Shown in pieces: positions 38,345 through 50,971 of a stretch of DNA of 64,000 nt. Each line of letters begins with the position of its first letter. Within the stretch, counting starts at the first letter, position 1. Position numbers and translations under genes: made by a program. Below the pieces are notes generated by a model. That model saw nothing but the letters and a program-made list of their open reading frames with translations. It was not told the origin of the DNA and ran no database searches. This DNA is from Cynocephalus volans (Eukaryota; Chordata; Mammalia; Dermoptera; Cynocephalidae), in contig NC_084465.1 of the NCBI RefSeq assembly GCF_027409185.1, positions 34,761,864-34,825,863 on the forward strand, written 5' to 3'.

Positions 38345-40060
38345 CTGTTTTAGATATATATTTTTAAAATTTTTGAATTATGAACAATATAAAATATAAA
38401 ACATATGCTAAAGTAAAAAGCACAGTATAATTAATCCCCAATTATCTATTACTCATTTTCAACAATTATCAATATACCTTCCTCCACTTCTCACCTAATT
38501 CCTATTAGTCATGATTATTTAAACCATGTCACAGTCATCATTATAGTTTATTTATAATTACTTTAACATATACCTCAGAAAGATAAAGACCCTTTAAAAA
38601 CTAAACTTAATCCATTATCATACCTAAAATAATAAAGATAATTGCTTAATATTTTCAAATGGGATCCAGTGCATATAGGGTAGTATGGCCATAGACTCAA
38701 TATTTTCAAACATTCAAAGTTAAAATTTTCCCAGTGTCTCATAAATCTTTCATTGTAGTTGATTTGTTTGAATCAGGGTCCCAAACTAGATCAATATATT
38801 GCATTGGGTAATCTCTTAAATCTCTTTTAATCTATAACAATTTATTCTTTTTTTTTTTTATCTCTTACCAATTTTTTAAATTGAAGAAACCAGATCATTT
38901 GTCTTGTAAAATTGCTCATACTCTTGAATTTGTTGATTGCATCTCCATGGTGGCATTTAATAAGTATAAATCTATCCCCTGTGTTTCCTATAAACTGAGA
39001 GTGATGGAGGCTTGATTAGATTCAAGTTTGACTTTTTGGTAAAAAACACTTTCTAGATATTTCTGTGTACTTCTGATTGAATAACATTGGAAGATGCATT
39101 ATGGGTGGTTGTCTTTCTTTGTGATACTGAGATTGATCAGTGGGGTCTGGTATGGTCAGCCCAATCTCTCCAGTAATCTCGCCATCAGCATTTCACCTGA
39201 TGCAATGGTTCTCAGCACTGCCTGCACATTAGAACACCTGTGGAACTGATACACATTTCTGATGTCCAGACCTCACTTCCAGGAATTGGTCCAGTGTAGA
39301 CCTGAGCTCAGTAAATTTTTGAATTTTAGGTGATTCTAATGTATAGACAGGATTAAGAACCACTGACGTTATAAATTTGGCAGCCGTTGAGTTTCTTTTC
39401 CTAGGGATCTATTATTTCAGAAAGGGTCGTTAAATGATGATGTGTAGCATGCCTTCTGCCCATATTAGCAGAAATTCATACCACTAAGTCTTAAAACTTA
39501 GCACTAAATTTTTTGTTCTCTCTTTAGTTTGTACAGGAAAGGTAGGATAAGTATTGGATTCTTACCAAGTTTTCTGAATAATGAGTTGAATATCCAGCAT
39601 CCTGAGAAGTTGACTAGTGAGTTTTCTTTAAGGATTATTATGAGCTCATAGATTTTATTATACTTAATATATTTCAAACCATTGCATATATTAGTATTAT
39701 TATTACTATTGTTTTAATGCTCAAATTGTTTGAATTTTAGCCAATAGAAGCCCTTTCATGTTAGCTCCTGTGACTTTTTGACAAACTTAGTAGTATTTGA
39801 TTACTTCCTAGCTTTTAAGTGTGATATGTGTTTTAGGCTCTTTTAATGCATTTGATAATTTAGTTGTTCTGTGGCCTCCTCATCTTGTACCTGGACCTGG
39901 AGTCAGCAACTTAATAGTTTTCTGTATCCTATTTGATGGCATTCTACTTCGTAGCTGTGACATGATTACAAAATGGAATGGCAGATACTTATAGTAATAG
40001 TACATTTCAACAGGGAGCAAATATTAATTAGGAAAAAGCATAAAGATTGTGTAACAAATT
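38345..40060 (-). mobile_element. Old L1 (L1M-type) 3' region, split by a MER5A
   Basis: Antisense old-L1 3' UTR text: 'gaagaaaccagatcatttgt', 'gttgattgcatctccatggt', 'gaggcttgattagattcaag', and after the hAT insertion 'agccaatagaagccctttca' and 'cctcatcttgtacctggacc'. A MER5A element interrupts it at 39205-39365. It ends about 80 bases before coding exon 3. Confidence 0.75.
39205..39365 (+). mobile_element. MER5A-type hAT element nested in old L1
   Basis: Ends 'caatggttctcagcactgcc' and 'taagaaccactg'; interior 'cctcacttccaggaattggt'. Confidence 0.8.
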
Positions 40061-40106
40061 TTTAAAAAATTTTTCTGTTGTTACTCCTGCAGTGAATGTT
40101 GCATAA

Positions 40107-40226
<120 letters not shown>

Positions 40227-40679
40227 TAGGCTTTATCATTAATGACTGATTTATCAAGTTTCCTTAGATGCTGGCTTTTAAGTAACTTTGCTCCTAGCTG
40301 TTTAGATGGTAGTGCTCTTCTATGATCTTTTGGTAAGGTTTTTTCTGCCCACGGCAACCTTTGTTGCAGACACTTTCATTTCTAGCATTCTCATTAAGGT
40401 GCGCCACTGGTTTTAGAGGGGGTCAGGTGGCACTATGTTTGTATGGACATTTCTGGATATGATGATAGCAGTCGCCTGTCCTCCTGACTGTGTGTAAGCC
40501 ATGACACATTTGCATATAAAGGACAGCATAGCACTTTTCCCTAAGAAAATCACTGTCAACTTCTCACCTTCATATTCGAATGAATCAAAATATAAAAACC
40601 AAATCCCACAATACCATTTTCTTCTCAGATTTCAGAGGTTGAGCTGCTAACATCGCAAGGTACAAATTATTTTTAATTT

Positions 40680-40805
40680 CCTCATCTCTGAATGGAGATT
40701 GTAACATGTACTATCTGAATTGTGGTAAGGATTAAGTGAGATGTGTCTTCATAAATGTAGAGTTTAGTAAGCACTTAATAATGGGGCTAATTTTTATTAT
40801 CATTA
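40680..40805 (+). repeat. MIR SINE fragment
   Basis: 'aatttcctcatctctgaatg' and 'taaggattaagtgagatgtg' in intron 3. Confidence 0.65.
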
Positions 40806-41133
40806 TTACTGGTTCTGGTTAGTGAATTTTTCATACTGTTCTAGCAAAAATCATCTATCTTCTTTCTTTGAATGTAGTTGATTTCCCTTTGCACAGCAGT
40901 CTTTCACATTTTGGGGGAGGGTCGGTTGTTAAGAGAAAGAAAAGTGCTACACTTGGAGTCAAAGATCAGAGGATAGGAAGGAGCGATTCCTCCCATCTGG
41001 GAAACAGCAAAGGATCCTGTGTGATTCACTTAGGCAAAAGCTTCAGAGCTAGTAGTAGGTCGGCTTGACTTCTTATTGAAGTCCCCTATGTTATATTTTA
41101 AATAAGATGGGGTAGGAAAGCTACCACTTGTAT

Positions 41134-41161
41134 TAAAAAAAATAAAATAAAATAAAATAAA
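41134..41161 (+). repeat. (AAAAT)n microsatellite
   Basis: Short A-rich pentamer repeat in intron 3. Confidence 0.9.
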
Positions 41162-41315
41162 GCAAGCAGATAAAAACAATAGCACAGTGATTTTGAAAAT
41201 AGTGATACAGTCACTAGTTTTGAGGCGTGACAGTTTAAAGAAACTAACAAATCACAATTGTGTCTTGGGTACTATGTCTTGGGTGCATTTTGATTATATT
41301 TTATTTATAATATGA

Positions 41316-41612
<297 letters not shown>

Positions 41613-41879
41613 TGAGAAGGGAAGCTTTCTTTCCATGAGAGATGATTTCAATACAAGTATTTGCTGTACTCAAACGATGAGGTATGGAAACATGCATGCT
41701 ATTTAATTATTTCACTTCAGCTATGTATTGACATTTTCATTTGAAGATATGAGTTCTTCCTAGTGTCATGGACCTTATTACCACTCAAAAAAGGCCCCTT
41801 GGGACTAGAACTGAGCAATCATAATAGAACTTTCTTTCTCTTCTTTTTTTAAACAAACCCACTGTATTAACCCATGTGG

Positions 41880-41990
41880 AAGTTTAGGTGGTGAGGTAGC
41901 AGACATAGATTATAATCTTGGCACTGCCTTTACATAGTTTAGTGGATATAAGTGAACCTCAGTTTCTGTAATCTAAGGGGGTTCATTTCC
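41880..41990 (+). repeat. MIR SINE fragment
   Basis: 'gcagacatagattataatct', 'gtgaacctcagtttctgtaa'. Confidence 0.55.
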
Positions 41991-42119
41991 AGTTCATTCT
42001 CCATTCCCATTGGGCTGCCTTTCTTCTCATGACAAGTTTCGAGATCTTACTCTATCTAGACCCAGCACAGCTTCTCTCTTGCTAAATGAAGAATGATATG
42101 TGGTCTCAAATCCCACTTA

Positions 42120-42710
42120 TCTAGCACTTACAACCAATCTGCCTGTTGTCTGATTCTCAGGCAATTTCTTCTCTGGCTTCTTCTCCATCACTCCCTCCTC
42201 TACACAGTTGCCAAGTCCTACAATCTGACTCTACAGTCTTGGGAACTTGTCCCCTCTTTTCTTTTCTTGTTTGGAATGCCCAAGTTCAGGCTGTCCTGAC
42301 TTTTTGCTCAAATAGGTACAGAGCCCCCTAACTAATCTTCCTATCTCTGCCGTCTTCTAATCTATCCAGAACCAATGCTGCCATGTTAATCTGTTGCAAC
42401 CGTGATCACATTACTCCTCTGTTCTGAGACCTTGAAAGACTCCCTGTTGGGTAATGAAGTATTTACAGACATCTCAAACTTGCATCAAGCCCTTTATAAT
42501 CAAGCCTTCATCTGCTGTTTTTAGCTTTCTTGCCTACTTCATCATTTTCTGGTCCAGTTGTATTTTCTGATTCCTGAACAAACTTCTCTTGCCTCATTCT
42601 TCGCTACTCTTATCCTTGCTGTCTCCTTAGCTAGGAATTTTTTAATATTTTTGTTCAAATATTACCAGCCCATTAAGACTTATCTGAAACCTACCTCCTG
42701 AAATAATAAT
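42120..42710 (+). repeat. L2 LINE 3' region
   Basis: Plus-strand L2 text: 'cctaactaatcttcctatct', 'gaccttgaaagactccctgt', 'atcaagccctttataatcaa', 'tcaaatattaccagcccatt'. Confidence 0.7.
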
Positions 42711-42739
42711 AATGACAATTGTGACTATAATAATTAAAG

Positions 42740-43225
42740 CAGTTAACATTTTTCAGGTGCTTACAGTGCCAGACACTGTAGAGTATTACATGAATTTTTT
42801 TTTACCTGAAGAGTTTTACATAAATTAATCAATTTTAATCTCTCCACGATTCTGATGAGATAGGTACAATTATTATTCATATAATATGGATGAGGAGATG
42901 AGGCTCAGAGGGGTTAAGTGAGCTGCCTAAGTTTGCATAGCTAGTAAATGCAGTATCTGGTATTCATACCATGGCTGTCCAGTTCCAGCAACATTTTTGT
43001 TACAATTTTGCTGTTTTACTCTATAATTGCTGACTTTTCCTAAGTGCTTACAAATGTGTCTTGCAGTACATGAAACCTTTTAGGTATGATTGTTCATTTT
43101 AAACCTGACAACAATCATCTGAGATAAATAATTATTAAATGAGGTTCAGAGAGTTCTGTAATATGCTCAAAGTTACTCAGCAATAAAGGGTAGAGCTTGA
43201 ACTCAGACCTCAGGGCTTTTGTTTG
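42740..43225 (-). repeat. Two adjacent antisense MIRs
   Basis: 42740-42985 ('gatgaggctcagaggggtta') and 43030-43225 ('aaatgaggttcagagagttc', 'agagcttgaactcagacctc') each read as an antisense MIR. Confidence 0.75.
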
Positions 43226-43229
43226 CGAA

Positions 43230-45105
43230 GCTGTCTCACTGGGCCTTTACAGATGTCTCTAATAGACTCTTCCCAACCTTTGATGTCCAGTGTATTGACT
43301 TTATTATAAATTTTTAAAATATATATATAATCAGCTTGAACTACCAGAGTACAAACAACTTGATAATATGAATCCTTCACCTTGCCCATCACTTTAGATG
43401 TTTATTAAATTGAATAATGGACAGGAAATCAGAACAGTTGAGAGCAAAAGTGACCAGCACATCAGATTGAGGATATGCCTGGAAGGCAGTGAGGAGAGTG
43501 AGGTTTTGAAGGAGGAGCCTGGCTGTTAGAAGGTTTAGATTAATAAGGGAATGGCTTGTTAAAGGGAGACAAATTAATGTAGAATGTGACATGATATTAG
43601 GTCTTTGGCAAATATTTGCAAGGCAATTCTCATGAGATTTTTAAAATTATTACTATTTTATGCCCTTTAGCCTTTTATTTTAATTAAAAATATAATTTTA
43701 GGAAGTTTCTTATTTTTATTTTGGATATAAATATTTAAACAAGCAGAGTTTATTCATCCAACTTGGTCATTTCCCTGTGTACAAAGTCTTGTTTCATTTT
43801 TAAGACCTGTAACTGGATTAGTGTTAGAAAGCTATATTTTTAAAAGACAACCGATATCTCTGAGAGCTGCCATATCTCTCGAATGATTACAAAAAAGATC
43901 TGGCAGCTGAGCTGTGGTGCTGTTCAAGCAAAAGTCAAAATGCCCTTATTCATCAGACTGGTCAAGAAAAGTGAGAAAGCCTCTCTCAAAACAGATCTTT
44001 ATAACCAATCTGCCTGCCCCCCACCCACACAACAATAACAACAGCGACAGCAACAAAAATCTCTTCAAGGTAAGAGATCACTTAGTGGAAAACATTTCTG
44101 GTGTTCATTGGTCATGAATTTGACCCTTCTATTGATTTACAGATGCAAGTTGTTAAAACACCCTAAATTACAACATAGCCAATTAAATTGAATAATGAAT
44201 GTTTTAGTGTAAGTATATCCCTTGCAATATTTAGGATATTCATATAAAACATTATTTGTTGTTTATGTGACATTTAAATTTAAATGAATCCTGTGTTTTT
44301 ATTTGCTGAATCTGGCAACCATACTCTCATTAGATTTGTTCTCTAAAAAATGTGAAACTGTTATAGAAGAGAAACTTAAAAGTATTTATATGAGGAGGTT
44401 AAGAAAAATTAAATTCTAATTATAAGGGGAAAACAAGCGAAAAATGACTAGGAAAAATAACTTGAATATGCTGTGACTTTCAAAGTAATTTTGTAGCAGA
44501 AATTCCTTCTCTCTTCAAAGAGAAATTGAAGGTAAATGGAAATTGGTTTTAAGCCTTTGATGAGTACTTTGCAAGGCTCTAGCCGTAGACTAAATGAAAT
44601 TCATTTGTTCTTGCAATTCTACCTTGCTATTAACACAGGCATCAGGAAAGCAGTGCCAGCTCAGGGGGAATGTAAACAGATTGAACAGACGTGTTTACAA
44701 TGTTGACAACAGCTGAATGTCACCATCAGGAGATCGTCATTTGTCAGAATGTGATGCTAATATATGCTCAACTGCCAGCAATCCACAAGTAGTCAAACAC
44801 TGATCAGAAATGAAGTTGGATGTAACTTATGGGTTTAAGACCAGTACGTTGTATTATTCCAGATAATTTGCATATGGCTATTGATTGAGTGGAAGCATTT
44901 TAAAATCTTTCCTAAAATATAGAGTGATTGAGCCAGATCTGAATATTTCCTGAATGGGAATCAAGTAAACTTTTAATGACCATAGAAAAATTTCTCCTTC
45001 TCAGTTTTTTGTTTAAAATAATGCAAAACAGGAATATGTTTAAGTCATAATTAATTTTCTCTGTTTAAGACCTTCTCTTATGTAGTTATACATTTTATAC
45101 TTATA
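43230..45105 (+). other. TSPAN12 intron 4, repeat-poor stretch
   Basis: No bounded interspersed repeat recognised. The part 44500-44830 looks like single-copy sequence with several transcription-factor-like motifs (see finding on the paired GTAAACA/TGTTTAC sites at 44672-44698). It could be a regulatory element or nothing. Confidence 0.4.
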
Positions 45106-45109
45106 CAGC

Positions 45110-46380
45110 TATTTAAAATATTTTAACATTTGCTTGTACACATTTGTGGGATACAGAATGTTGATTCACTTGGGGTCAGTAGCACAGTTTTGTACTCACT
45201 AGTCCACCCATTTTCCTCCTCCCCCTGACCCCTGCCTCTGGCCTCTAGTAACCATTATTCTGCTCTATACTTCTATGAGAACCACTTTGTGGTTTTTGTT
45301 TTTCAGATTGCGCATATCAGTTAGATCATGAGGTATTTGTCTTTCTGTGCCTGACTTAACTCCACTTAACATGATGGTTTCCAGTTCCACCCATATTGCT
45401 GCACATGATAGGATATCTTTTTTTTTTTTTTTTTTTTTTATAGCTGAATAGTACTCCATTGTGTATATATACCACAGTTTTTTAAATCCATTTGTCTGTT
45501 GAATGGATATTTAGGTTGATTCTGTCTCTTGGCTATTGTGAACGGTGCTGTGATGAACATGGGAATGCAAATGTCTTTTTGATGTATTGATTTCTTTTCC
45601 TTTGGGTATATAGCCAGTAGTGGGATAGCTCAGTCATAGGGTCTATTTTAAGTTCTGAGGAACCTCCATATACTATTTTCCACAGGGGCTGTACCAATTT
45701 ACACTCCCACGAGCAGTGTAGGAGAGTTCCTTTTTCTCGATATCCTTGCCAGCATTTGTTGTGTTTTATCTTGTTCATAATAGCCATTCTTATTGGAATA
45801 AGATGATATCTCATTGTGGTTTTAATTTGCATTTTCCTGATGATTAGTGATTAGTGATGCTGAGCAATTTTTCATGTGCTCGTTAGCTATTTGTATGTCT
45901 CCTTTTGAGAAATGTCTGTTCAGGTTCTTTGTTCATTTTTTAATTGAGTTATTTGTATTTTTGCTGCTGAATTGTTTACGTTCCTTATGTATGCTGGATA
46001 TTTGCCCCTTGTCTGTTGTGTAGCTTGCAAACATTTCTCCCATTCTGTAGGTTTTCTCTTCACTTTGGTGACAGTGTCCCTTGCTGTGCAAAAGCTTTTT
46101 AGTTTGATGTAGTCCCATTTATGTATTTTTGCTTTAGTTGCCTGTGTAGTCTCACTCAAAAAAATGTTGCCCACTCCCATTTTGTGTAGTGTTTCCCCTA
46201 TGTTTTCTTTTAGTAGTTTCATAGTTTCAGGTCTTAAATTTAGGTCTTTGATCCATTTTGAGTTGATCCGTTTTGAGTTGGTAAGAGATAGGGATCTAGT
46301 TTCAGTCTTCTGCATGTGGACCTCCAGTTTTCTCAGCACCATTTGTTGAAGAGGCTGTCCTTTTCCCATTGTATATTTTT
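45110..46380 (-). mobile_element. L1, 5'-truncated, ORF2 C-terminus and 3' UTR
   Basis: Minus-strand frames 46369-45920, 45832-45533 and 45459-45265 give L1 ORF2 C-terminal text such as [31 protein letters not shown] and MEYYSAIKK. It is interrupted by stops and frameshifts. A run of about 23 T (45417-45439) interrupts the YYSAIK lysine codons. The 3' UTR side lies to the left (about 45110). Confidence 0.92.
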
Positions 46381-46985
46381 AACACACACAAATTACAGAG
46401 CTAGTCATAAGTCATTAGGTTAATAGTACATTATTAAGTTAAAAATCTTGATTGCTTTGTTTATATTTTTGGTTTATAGCCTAGCAACTTTGTTTCTAAA
46501 TCAAGGTCTACCATATCCTTTACCATAAGTTTGGCATCTGCCCCGTATTTTACTTTTATTTTTTCAAAAAAATACTCATAAGAAGTATATTTGGTTAGAC
46601 TTATTTTACAAATGAAGAAAAGTAGCATTCCAAAGATATACAGCTGGTAGTTGCTGTCATTGTCTTTAGCATCCAAATGCAGTCTATGCTCAAAGCCCTT
46701 GCATGTTTCACTATATACCACACTACTATTATAATACATTTAATTGATTACTGGCATTATTTCTGTAAGACTTAACTATGCTTCATTTATTACTCTAAGG
46801 TATTCAGTAGTCATTTAATTTTAAAAAATATAATCTTTTAGTATTCTTATTACAGAAGGAACTCTAAAAATTCTACCATAGTTATCATTCTCTCTTATCC
46901 TGTCAAAGAATCAAGCAGTTTCTCCCCTTTCCTTTCTCTCTTCCTCTTTTCCCATCCTCCTTTTCTTTCCTTTCTCCCTCCTCAA
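46381..46985 (+). other. Intron 4 sequence without bounded feature
   Basis: Unrecognised, ending in a CT-rich patch (46918-46983). Confidence 0.45.
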
Positions 46986-46989
46986 ACAT

Positions 46990-47575
46990 GTATTGAGTAT
47001 TCAGTCTGCGATAGACACTTGAGAGACAAGGTTGAAAGGCGAGAGTAGAAAGAAGATAACAAAGCAAAACGTAATATTACATTTATATATCAATTACTGT
47101 GGAAACCCAGGAGTGATTGGAAGCTTCCAGGAGGTTTCACAGGAAGGTCTTTATTTGAACCGAATATTGAACATGCAGACAGATTTTTCTTTTTCTGGTG
47201 GAGAAGGGGAGGGAAGGGGATTTGGAGCAACGTGAAGAATGTGTGCAGACACAGAAGAGTGAAGAGACACGACAAGTTTGTACAAAACAGACATCAGTGT
47301 GGCTGTGGTGTTGGTGCACAGTGAGAAGAGCATGAAGTTAGTCCAATTGTGAAGGTCTTTGTAGAAGAATCTGTTATCCCTTTGGCTATAGTGAACCAAA
47401 AGGTGTTTCCAGCTTGGAATGAAATGATAATTCATGTTTAGGGTGGGAAGCAATGGGAGTCCCAGCGTTTACATTATAGTCTTCAGAAGCCATGGATGGG
47501 GTATGAATGAAGACCTTGGGGGCTGGAGGACGGTGGCTGAAATCAGTAGACCTTGCTGGGATAGAATTATGGATA
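46990..47575 (-). repeat. Diverged L2-like fragment
   Basis: 'catgtattgagtattcagtc' and later 'aatgggagtcccagcgttta'-type text resembles antisense L2 but is strongly decayed. Confidence 0.4.
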
Positions 47576-47735
47576 AAGCATTTACATGATAGTAATGTTT
47601 GTATTACCTCGCATCAGAAAATGAGGAATGACTCAACATTTATACGTTTTTTTATATAATAGAAATATATCCCTTCAGTACATGTACTTTATTTTGACTT
47701 GTTAACTAGAATTCTTTAAAAGCTGTAGTTTTTAA

Positions 47736-49199
47736 AATTTTTTTATTTTTAATTGACAAATATTAATTGTATATATTTATGGGGTACAGTAATATACATC
47801 GCAGAATGAGAAAATCAGCTAATTACCGTATACATTACCTTACCTACTTTCTTTTGTGGTGAGAATATTTAAAATCTTTAAAATCTATTTTAGCAATTTT
47901 GAAATACACAATATATTATTATTAACTATAGTCACAGTGCTGTGCAATAGATCACTGAAACTTATTTCACCAGTCTAACTGAATCTATGTATCCTTTGAC
48001 CAACATCTCCCCTTTTGACATTTTCTCCTCTTCCAGCCTCTGGTAGCCACCATTCTACTCTCTATTTCTATGAATTCAACTTTTTTTACACTCCACATGT
48101 AAGTGAGATCATGCAGTATTTGTCTTTCTTTGCCTGGTTTATTTCACTTAACATAATGTCCTCCAGGTTCATCTATGTTATTGCAAATGACAGACTTTTC
48201 TTCCTTTTTAAAGGACTACGTATAATTCTATTGTGTGCATAAATAGACTCCATTTTCTTTATCCATTCATCCACTAATGGTCACTTAGGTTGCTTCCATG
48301 TCTTGGCTATCGTGAATAGTGCTGCAATGAACCTTGGAGTGCATCTATCTCTTCGATATACTGACTTCATTTTTTTTGGATATATGCCCAGAAGTAGGAT
48401 TGCTGGATCATATGGTAATTCTATTTTTAGTTTTTTGAGGTACCTCCATGTTCTTTTTCATAAAGGCTGAACTAAGTTACATTCCCACCAATAGTGTGCA
48501 GGAGTTCCCTTTTCTCCACATCCGTGCCAATGCTGATCTTCTGTCTTTTTTTGATAATAAACATTCCAAGAGGTGTGAGGTCATAGCTCATTGGGGTTTT
48601 TGCATTTCCCTGATGATTAATGATGTTGAGCATTTTTTCATCCGTTTGGCATTTTTTGGCCTTTTGTAGATCATCTTTTGAGAAATGTCTGTTTGGGTCC
48701 TTTTCCTATTTTTCAATCAGGTTATTTACTTTCTTTCTGTTGAATTGTATGAGTTCCTTATATATATTGGATATTAACATCTTATCAGATGTATGGTTTG
48801 CAAATATATTCCTCCAATCCGTGGGTTGTCTCCTTGCTCTTTTAATTTTTTCCTTTGCTGTGCAAGTTTTTACATGAAACAGTCTCGTTTGCCTATTTTT
48901 CCTTTTGTTGCCTGTGCTTTTGGGGTCATATCCCCCCCAAAAAAATTGCTCAGACCAATGTCATGGAGCTTTTTCTCTGTGTTTTCTTTCACTAGTTTTA
49001 TAGTTTCAGGTCTTACATTTAAGTCTTTAATCCATGTTGAGTTGGTTTTTGTATATAGTGCAAGAGAAGTGTCTATTTGGTCTAATTTTATTCTTCTATA
49101 TGTCTTGGTAGGTTGTGTGTCTCCAAGAATTTATCTTTTTTTTTCTAGGTTATCCAGTTTGTTGGCATGGCATATAATCATTCATAGTAAGTAGTCTTT
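47736..49199 (-). mobile_element. L1, 5'-truncated, with intact 29-bp target-site duplication
   Basis: Antisense L1 3' UTR ('tatatttatggggtacagta') through ORF2 text ('gcccagaagtaggattgctg', 'aatgatgttgagcatttttt', 'ccttttgttgcctgtgcttt'). A T-rich start marks the A-tail at the left. Flanking copies of a 29-bp sequence (47707-47735 and 49200-49228, two mismatches) define the insertion exactly. Several stops make it inactive. Confidence 0.93.
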
Positions 49200-49365
49200 T
49201 AGAATTCTTTAAAAGCTACAGTTTTTAATTTTAGTTATTAAATTCACAGATATCTCAAGCAGAGGAAATTAGGATGATTGAGGCATTTCTGGATTCAGAG
49301 GCTCAGTTTGCACATTTAGTTTTTTTATACAGAAGAACTCATGATGGAGTTTTGTGACCACTTCT

Positions 49366-49475
49366 TTTTCTTTTTCTTTTCTTTTCTTCCACTGTGCAAC
49401 CTGCTTCAGGGCCAGCAGCCTACGGGCATAGAGGCTGGGCAATGGTTCAGGGCCACAGTTTGGTGTGGCATGGGG
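49366..49475 (-). mobile_element. Small retroposed unit of unknown source
   Basis: On the minus strand, about 85 bases of GC-rich body end in an A-rich tail with G interruptions (49366-49390 on the plus strand reads as T/C). The 8-bp sequence CCACTTCT flanks it on both sides (49358-49365, 49476-49483), consistent with retroposition. I do not recognise the body; it does not resemble tRNA-Ile, 7SL or 5S. Confidence 0.4.
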
Positions 49476-49689
49476 CCACTTCTGTTTCTTAATTGATGCT
49501 GGTTTGACTGCCTCTCATTATGACCCAGGAAAGCATGTAAGCAGATGTCTTTAAAAGTAAATGTTGTGTCGAAAACTGGGGCTGAGGAAAATTGCATCAT
49601 ATTCATGACCTTAATGTTGGGTTTTTGTGACAGGATTTGGGTGTTCATTGAACCTTTTGCTTATTTTAGGGTTTGAAGTTTTAATGGTT

Positions 49690-50965
49690 CAAATTTTTGT
49701 ATTTCCAACCTTCTCACAATTTAGATGTACTCTTTCACAGTAAGCTTTTTAAACCTTGTTATATATTGTTTCTTAATGTATACATTTGAGATAACTTAGT
49801 TAAATATAAACCAAATAGGTCTATATGCATTGATTTGGTGACTGTCTTTAATCTGTCAAAAGTCCAAAGCCAGGTATTTCTCTGGCAGCACATGCTGTTG
49901 AAATGCTTGTTCCTCTTGTGAATGCTGGTCACCAGTTCAGAAAATGCCTCCTTGAGGTGAATTCTGCAATTGTGCAGTGTTTTTGCTTTCTCATTTGTTT
50001 CCACGTTGTCTTTCTGCTAATTTCCTTTGGCAAACATAAAACGGCAGACATTCATTTAAAATTGCATATCTGTCTAGATAACTCAGAAAACAGTGTCCCT
50101 AAATATACAGAGAGTTAAAATAAGAGGGCAAATAACACATGTAAAAGATGCGAGAATTAAGTCATTAAAGCCAATGAGGAAAATAGCTTTCAGATCAACT
50201 GTTTAGAAAAATTTATGTATAATATCATCAATTTTATGTGTGATGTCTAGTGAAGCTGATGACTAAATAACAGATTATAAATTAAAGTAAGCTTTTTTCA
50301 TAAAATTACATAAATTTAAAAACTTACTTTTTCAGAATTGTGATCCATGTACCTTTCCCCTTTTTCAGATAAAGGGTAATAACAAGCCCAGATTACATGC
50401 TGCGATTAAGACAAATATTCTCAGCTCAGATGACAGCAGTAATTTAAATTTTACTTAAAATGTGTTAACACTGTAGTTCTATCACTTAGTTTTCTTTTAA
50501 GCGATTCATTTGAATTATTCTAAAAGAAGTGATAATTCCTGAATTTTCTCTAGAGTGCCATTATTTTAGTTTTGAAACTACAAATTTCCCAAAATTATTA
50601 CTACCATGAAGACATTTTAGAAAACATTGTCTTTAAGAAGATATGAATTTATTAGATGATACTTGACAATTTAAGAATCATTTTCTGTTAACTAAAAATT
50701 TGTATACTTCAGTGTCTCTTGTAGGAAACAAGCATTTAAAATATTTATCAACTTCAAGTTCTGTGCGGGGTTTGCACAAGTGGGTTGAAGGCATGGACTG
50801 ATAATTTTTAATGAGACAATTACAGGTTTGCCTGTTATATTTAAAACATTTTCATTCCAAAAGTTCTCTCTTTGTGTTAGTAAAGGTACTCTAAAATAAC
50901 TCTAAGAAACAATAATCTTGTTCTCCTGAGAACATTTGATAAAGGTATGTGAGGAAGTGTTTGAG
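49690..50965 (+). other. Intron 4 sequence without recognised repeat
   Basis: AT-rich single-copy-like DNA. Both strands carry ORFs of 70-80 codons at 49759-50118 with no recognisable family. Confidence 0.45.
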
Positions 50966-50971
50966 CTGATA

